Assembly (NCBI GenBank): GCA_003529325.1
Contig: DPVW01000291.1
Span: 1-10,592, forward strand
Reading direction: 5' to 3'
DNA: 10,592 bases
DNA from: Candidatus Latescibacterota bacterium
GTDB taxonomy: Bacteria; Latescibacterota; UBA2968; UBA8231
Of this stretch, positions 6,910-10,592 are shown piece after piece. Position numbers and translations under genes: made by a program. How positions within the stretch are numbered: the stretch's first letter is position 1; each line of letters begins with the position of its first letter. Under the pieces are notes generated by a model, which saw only the letters and a list, made by a program, of their open reading frames with translations, searched no databases and was not told where the DNA came from.

Positions 6910-7895
6910 GATATCTGCTCTCCTGTGTCGTTGCTGGCGATGATCGCCGCCAGTTCGCTGCATTTCATCCAGGTTACTGTTGTGCCCCATAGGGCGTCTA
7001 TGCGGCGACTAATTTCATCCAGCGCCCGTAGGCCGGTCATGCGGCCATTCGAAAACAGGCTCTGCCAGTGAGTGCACCAGATGATCGGCGTGCCGGCACG
7101 GTACAATTCTGCCAATCGTCCGCTGCTGCCATCTTCGCTCAGGTACGCGTCTGCTACTGAGTTGATGAAATCGACCCCGGTCTCTCGACTGTCCATGGTG
7201 GTCCATAGTTGGTCGCCGACCTGCGAACACAGGCTCACTTGCCAGCTGTCGCCGGCGTTGTGGACCACGCGGGAGCGGAACGTTGTCTCCTTGTTCTGTG
7301 TATGGAGGAAGTACCAGGTCTTGGTGCGGCCGTTCACCTCTCGCATGGCGTCGCGAATGGCCATCCGGTACTCGTCTTCGACATCGATGCCGAAATCCCA
7401 GGGCGAGGTGACACCGTTCGCCTCCAGGTCTGCAGCATTGAGGATCTTGAGGGCATAGGCGATGTACGGGGTCATGGTGGCGGCCGTTTGGTGCCGCGAC
7501 CACTCGCGCTCGTTCTCCGACAACAGCGTCAGGTTGTCGAGGTCGAGGGTCTTGGCGTGCGTGAGAATTTCGGGGCTGATATCCATCGACGGTGTAACAC
7601 GCTGGCGCACCAGATCGAGCCAGGTGTTGAGGTCGCCTTGATCACACCCGGGCCAGCCGTCGGTGATGGCGCCGAGTCCGGCCGGGTAGGGGAGGACGGA
7701 GAATTTCCCCTTTATGCCATGGCGATCGATGACATCGACGAAATGGCGCAGGAAATCGACGGGGACATCGCGAACAATCGCTTCGCCCGAGACCAGGGTG
7801 GGGTTTTCGGTTGCCTGTGACTCAGCGGCATGCCACCAATAGACATTGATGAGCGGGGCCGGATCATCAATGATGAGGACTATGGGTAGGCTCAT
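6906..7895 (-). CDS. unassigned protein, possibly polysaccharide-deacetylase (NodB-fold)-like
   Basis: This is a 329-residue soluble protein I do not recognise with confidence. Its N-terminus is a hydrophobic beta-strand ending in Asp-Asp-Pro (LPIVLIIDDP, residues 3-12). A segment of the form FVDVIDRHGIKGKFSVLPYPA follows (about 52-72), like the 'HGIKATFFV' strand of NodB/CE4-type barrels. THAKTLDLD at 112-120 could supply a metal-ligand His. DFGIDVEDEYR (167-177) is acidic and looks active-site-like, and WCTHWQSLF sits near the C-terminus. The canonical NodB HxxxH motif is not evident, so a hydrolase or lyase on another barrel is possible. The ATG at 7895 is preferred over a TTG at 7916 because GGGAGGT lies directly before it. 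It starts 17 bp after the enolase-superfamily gene and its stop overlaps the creatininase start. Function not assigned. Confidence 0.6.
   Translation of the reverse strand: MSLPIVLIIDDPAPLINVYWWHAAESQATENPTLVSGEAIVRDVPVDFLRHFVDVIDRHGIKGKFSVLPYPAGLGAITDGWPGCDQGDLNTWLDLVRQRVTPSMDISPEILTHAKTLDLDNLTLLSENEREWSRHQTAATMTPYIAYALKILNAADLEANGVTSPWDFGIDVEDEYRMAIRDAMREVNGRTKTWYFLHTQNKETTFRSRVVHNAGDSWQVSLCSQVGDQLWTTMDSRETGVDFINSVADAYLSEDGSSGRLAELYRAGTPIIWCTHWQSLFSNGRMTGLRALDEISRRIDALWGTTVTWMKCSELAAIIASNDTGEQIS
6919..6924 (-). promoter_or_regulatory. ribosome binding site (AGGAGA) deciding the creatininase start
   Basis: AGGAGA on the minus strand lies 9 bases before the ATG at 6907-6909, inside the end of the preceding gene. 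It supports the 246-residue form of the creatininase over a longer one that would add 27 residues of low-complexity, non-family sequence. Confidence 0.75.
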
Positions 7896-7898
7896 ACC

Positions 7899-7905
7899 AC
7901 CTCCC
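7899..7905 (-). promoter_or_regulatory. strong ribosome binding site (GGGAGGT) deciding the start at 7895
   Basis: On the minus strand GGGAGGT ends 3 bases before the ATG at 7893-7895, with its GGAGG core 4 bases away. This decides against a TTG start at 7916, which has no comparable signal and would overlap the preceding stop codon. Confidence 0.8.
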
Positions 7906-7912
7906 GTCACCG

Positions 7913-9160
7913 TCAATCGCTGCCTTCCAACACGGCTCCATCACGCACGACGCGCTCCATCATGGAGTTGAATTCCGCCGTGCCGTCGTCATCCCAGTAC
8001 TCGGTTTTCAGTGGCGCCACAAAGCTCATCGGCATCAGCATGCGGCTCCAGTCCGGGCGTACCATGAAGTGCGGATTGTTCGGGTCAAAACGCGTGTAGA
8101 GCGTAGCCCCGCTGTCATACTTACAGACGATCATGAACTTCGGTTTTTTCATCGGTTCGAGCTGTTCGAGGCGCTTTACCTCTTTCATATCCAACTCGAC
8201 TCCCAAGCCCGGTTGTTCGGGGACGCGAATGAAGCCGTTAATCGGTTCCAGTGGCGCCGTGACGAAGCGTTCACTTGAGATTTCACTGGTGGCGCTGACG
8301 AAGTGGAAGTTCGCCGAGGGGAAGGCCGCCATCATGTGAACGTTCATAGCACGAGTGATGTCGCTGCCCGTGTTCTGCAGCATGAACGGGCTCTCACTGG
8401 CGGCGAACAGTCCGGCCTTCTGCATTGCCACGCCAATTCTCGAATGACCGAGCATGTAGGCGTCTGCGGGCCGGCGATAAATTTCGTAGGTCGCGCTGGT
8501 CGGGAAATGGTGCAAAACGATCGGTAGTCGCGAGCGCTGGCGTAATTCGATGTACCCGTCAATGTTCTCGCCCGGCAGCGGATCTTCAAAGCAGCCGGCG
8601 ATCTCGTACTCAGACAGCTTGTCCAGCAAGCCCGGCATGTGATCCTCTGTGCCGTGCATGGTAAAGTCGTAGTGGAGCTTGAAGCCCTTGGGCGCCACCT
8701 TCTGCATGGCCTCGGTCTGATCGATCACATTCTGGAACGGCGACAGGTGAAACTTCATCCATGTGTGACCCTGTTTGGCGAAGGCCTGGACGGCTCGGGC
8801 CATGCGATCGGGGTGAGTGCTCACGGTCCAGGCCGCGACCGGAACCCATGATCGATATTTCTGACCGAAGAGCTTGTACACCGGAACCCCGGCGGCTTTG
8901 CCCATCAGGTCGTACATCGCTGTTCCCAGTCCGAGAGAAGTCTCATCGCCGATCCAGTCGAAGGGGTTGGAGCCGATGTACTGGTCGAGTACTTCCTGTT
9001 TTTCGGTAGACTCGCTTTCGCCGAGGCCGATCAAGCCATTGTCGGTATGCACGACGTAAATCGTGCGCTGGGTCATGTCATGATAACGCAAGAGCTCATC
9101 GGCTCTGGCCTCATCGTACTGCAGCGTGACCTGATGGATGTCGATATCGGTGACTTTCAA
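7913..9160 (-). CDS. enolase-superfamily (mandelate racemase/muconate-lactonising type) protein with altered active site
   Basis: This is a 415-residue protein with the enolase-superfamily layout: an N-terminal capping domain (about 1-110, starting MKVTDIDIHQV) and a modified TIM barrel. Family enzymes abstract the proton next to a carboxylate using Mg2+; many dehydrate acid sugars. Visible are K136-F-H138 (the KxK/KxH catalytic motif), Asp165 as first metal ligand and Glu192 in FEDPLP as second. The third ligand position, usually Glu in LHE, reads LHH (His217, His218). The Asp-His dyad is missing: the segment equivalent to QPD is MLGH (236-239), and the usual His in P-x-M-x-H reads Q262. About 100 residues of extra C-terminus follow the barrel. 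The start is TTG at 9160; no ATG or GTG in frame lies between it and an upstream TAG. It is followed 17 bp later by the unassigned gene and is in the same operon. The reaction is not assigned. Confidence 0.88.
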   Translation of the reverse strand: MKVTDIDIHQVTLQYDEARADELLRYHDMTQRTIYVVHTDNGLIGLGESESTEKQEVLDQYIGSNPFDWIGDETSLGLGTAMYDLMGKAAGVPVYKLFGQKYRSWVPVAAWTVSTHPDRMARAVQAFAKQGHTWMKFHLSPFQNVIDQTEAMQKVAPKGFKLHYDFTMHGTEDHMPGLLDKLSEYEIAGCFEDPLPGENIDGYIELRQRSRLPIVLHHFPTSATYEIYRRPADAYMLGHSRIGVAMQKAGLFAASESPFMLQNTGSDITRAMNVHMMAAFPSANFHFVSATSEISSERFVTAPLEPINGFIRVPEQPGLGVELDMKEVKRLEQLEPMKKPKFMIVCKYDSGATLYTRFDPNNPHFMVRPDWSRMLMPMSFVAPLKTEYWDDDGTAEFNSMMERVVRDGAVLEGSD

Positions 9161-9192
9161 AGCCTGATTGACCTCGTCTGATTTAGATTCAT
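9157..9192 (-). other. possible 11-codon leader ORF overlapping the enolase-superfamily start
   Basis: On the minus strand an ATG (9190-9192) opens an 11-codon frame (MNLNQTRSIRL) that ends in TGA at 9157-9159, overlapping the TTG start at 9158-9160 in another frame. A GAGG (plus-strand CCTC at 9201-9204) lies 8 bases before the ATG, better spaced than anything before the TTG itself. It could be a leader peptide that couples translation into the main gene, or chance. A short AACC/GGTT hairpin can form around the GAGG. Very short, so low confidence. Confidence 0.2.
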
Positions 9193-9259
9193 CTGCCTAA
9201 CCTCATGGTTGTGGTGCCGTTTAGATGACACCCGAGGTGACGCCTGAGATGGGTTTGTG
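9161..9259 (-). other. 98-bp spacer between the GHL10-like and enolase-superfamily genes
   Basis: Read on the minus strand, this spacer contains a weak CACC-TCG-GGTG hairpin shortly after the GHL10-like stop codon, and the leader-ORF region described separately. I see no strong terminator (no stem with a T-tract) and no convincing promoter pair. The two genes may therefore be in one transcript, or the enolase-superfamily gene may have its own weak promoter. Confidence 0.4.
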
Positions 9260-10592
9260 TTAGTAGCGCACGACGAGTTCGACGTCGGTAAGGTTCAACG
9301 CGGCGCCGACCTTCGGATTGCGATCACGCACCGCGACGCGCACGGAATGTTCACCCGGTGACACGGCTGAATCGGTGAAATTCCAACTCAGCCACACCGC
9401 GGTACTGACCTCGCCAATCTCCCGCCACTGTGGTATCGGTAGAAAGGCCCCACCCGGAGGCGAGGAGCTATCAAGCTTGCAATAGTCGATCTGTGGTGGC
9501 TCCAGGTCTTCGCCATCCCACTGTACCGCCAAGGTGTCGCCGTTCGACCATTCGTTCACGCGTAGCCGCAGTTGTACCAGAGATGGTTTGTGGGCGGCAA
9601 AGTCATCGGCGATGTCCAACACGATAGTCGGCCCCTCACCGGTCAGCGTCTCGACAAGGTCAACGGGCACCTGGCCGTAGATCCGATCGATGCGAAAGGC
9701 TCCGCGCCAGGCGCCGGTGTGCTGTATGTAACGATGGGTGGCGGCGTAGATCTTGTCTTGCCCACTCAGGGTGTCTGCCGAACCGATAGTCGTTAATAGC
9801 GGCCTCTTTGAATCGCGATTGGCATGCCAGTTGAAGATGTAGATCCCGGTGGCGCCAGCACGGTGGTAGCGGCTGGCGATCGCTTTCGTGCGCAGGCGGT
9901 CCTTCTCGTCCTGCTCTTCCGGGCCGACGAAGGGATCGGGCAGATTGCTGTCGAAACCGGGGTAGACGGAGACATCCGTGCCCTCGCACAGCTTGGCGAA
10001 TCCGGCGACATCGACGCTGGCATCCGTCACCGCATTGCCGGCCGGAATCAACATATCAACGAGGCCCTCCTCGACCCACGTCGGGATGTCGTAGCCGACT
10101 TGCCGGCACATTTCCAACGAACCTGACACTCGTGCCGCGACGTAAACCGGTCTTCCGCGCTCCTTTCCCACTGCCTCGGTCATGCGGCGTATGGCGCGCT
10201 GCAGGTCAGTGAGCAGGTAGCGCAGCCGATAACCCTCGTGGTCGGGAAAATGGAAGCCGTGACGCTGCCAGTCGGTTTCGATCCCGTCCCAATCGTAGCG
10301 CCGGCAGATCTCTTCGACGTGTTTGTAGCGGCGCTCTCTGATTTCAGGCACCGCCATGTTCCACGACAGCGCAAACCACTCTGAGGTGCGGTCACCGAGT
10401 ACCCACTCGGGGTGATCGTGGCGCAGCTGCTCAACGCGATGGTCCCTGAGCAGTGCCCCCAGGTCAGCGACCTGGGCGCCGCCAAAATGATTGTCGTTCA
10501 TGCGCACGGAGGCAAAGACGTCGAGGCCCAATTCGTGACCCCGTTCGATGAGGGCCTTTTGCGGATCCTCGCCGCGGTCGTACATCTGCAGG
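9260..10592 (-). CDS. GHL10-like glycosidase-type TIM-barrel protein, N-terminus beyond the window
   Basis: The frame is open through the right edge (Leu-Gln precede the Met at 10585), so the true start lies outside; the homologues I recall have additional N-terminal residues. Counting from that Met, residues 1-310 look like a TIM barrel of the family-10-like (GHL10-type) glycosidases: FASVRMNDNHFG (24-35), a DWDGIETDWQRH strand end with acidic Glu103 and Asp105, VYPGFDSNLPDPF around 205-220, and YIFNWHAN around 255. These acidic residues are candidates for catalysis. Residues about 330-441 form a beta-rich C-terminal domain, possibly carbohydrate-binding. No signal peptide can be judged because the start is missing. 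It is probably the first gene seen of the minus-strand operon. The family similarity is from memory; the substrate is unknown, and glycosidase activity is an inference. Confidence 0.68.
   Translation of the reverse strand, partial: LQMYDRGEDPQKALIERGHELGLDVFASVRMNDNHFGGAQVADLGALLRDHRVEQLRHDHPEWVLGDRTSEWFALSWNMAVPEIRERRYKHVEEICRRYDWDGIETDWQRHGFHFPDHEGYRLRYLLTDLQRAIRRMTEAVGKERGRPVYVAARVSGSLEMCRQVGYDIPTWVEEGLVDMLIPAGNAVTDASVDVAGFAKLCEGTDVSVYPGFDSNLPDPFVGPEEQDEKDRLRTKAIASRYHRAGATGIYIFNWHANRDSKRPLLTTIGSADTLSGQDKIYAATHRYIQHTGAWRGAFRIDRIYGQVPVDLVETLTGEGPTIVLDIADDFAAHKPSLVQLRLRVNEWSNGDTLAVQWDGEDLEPPQIDYCKLDSSSPPGGAFLPIPQWREIGEVSTAVWLSWNFTDSAVSPGEHSVRVAVRDRNPKVGAALNLTDVELVVRY

Noticed and set aside
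6910..6990. Longer N-terminus for the creatininase
   Set aside because: The added residues (His/Arg/Gln-rich) are the shifted frame of the preceding gene; the ATG at 6909 has AGGAGA 9 bases away and starts at the normal family N-terminus.
7209..7820. Open frame of 203 codons on the plus strand opposite the unassigned gene
   Set aside because: No ribosome binding site or recognisable motif, and it is antisense to the coupled operon.

Overview
The window is from a bacterial chromosome of moderately high GC. Both edges cut through genes, so nothing here marks a replicon end. There are no RNA genes, insertion sequences, CRISPR arrays or phage genes. The mix of genes is familiar from uncultured environmental bacteria rich in carbohydrate and secondary-metabolite enzymes: two PhyH-type oxygenases, creatininase-family, enolase-superfamily and GHL10/GH42-like proteins, a multi-pass membrane protein and two calcineurin-like phosphoesterases. 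Latescibacterota- or Poribacteria-like lineages come to mind. This placement is inference from gene content; no marker gene is present.

The nine main genes form two convergent groups that meet, and overlap by 14 bp, at 5270-5283. The plus-strand group starts with the C-terminal end of a membrane protein (to 236), possibly interrupted by a stop codon. A GH42-like protein (286-2370) and a calcineurin-like phosphoesterase (2378-3235) follow. A 168-bp non-coding stretch with a hairpin and a 14-bp tandem repeat comes next, and then two different PhyH-family Fe(II)/2-oxoglutarate dioxygenases (3404-4417 and 4435-5283). The minus-strand group, read from the right edge, has a GHL10-like TIM-barrel protein with its N-terminus cut off (10592-9260), a 98-bp gap, an enolase-superfamily protein (TTG start, 9160-7913), a NodB-fold-like protein (7895-6906), a creatininase-family amidohydrolase (6909-6169) and a second phosphoesterase (6172-5270). 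The last three genes are joined by 4-bp ATGA overlaps, each with a good Shine-Dalgarno sequence, so they are almost certainly one translationally coupled operon.

Taken together the proteins suggest uptake and breakdown of a modified carbohydrate or small organic molecule. There is a possible transporter end, two glycosidase-like proteins, a deacetylase-like protein, an acid-sugar-dehydratase-like enolase-superfamily protein, an amidohydrolase or lactonase-like creatininase, two oxygenases and two phosphoesterases. The substrate cannot be read from sequence. The most notable points are family members whose usual active-site residues are changed: the enolase-superfamily protein, the first phosphoesterase and the GH42-like protein. 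Also notable are an unassigned protein inside the coupled operon and a possible 11-codon leader ORF whose stop overlaps the TTG start of the enolase-superfamily gene.
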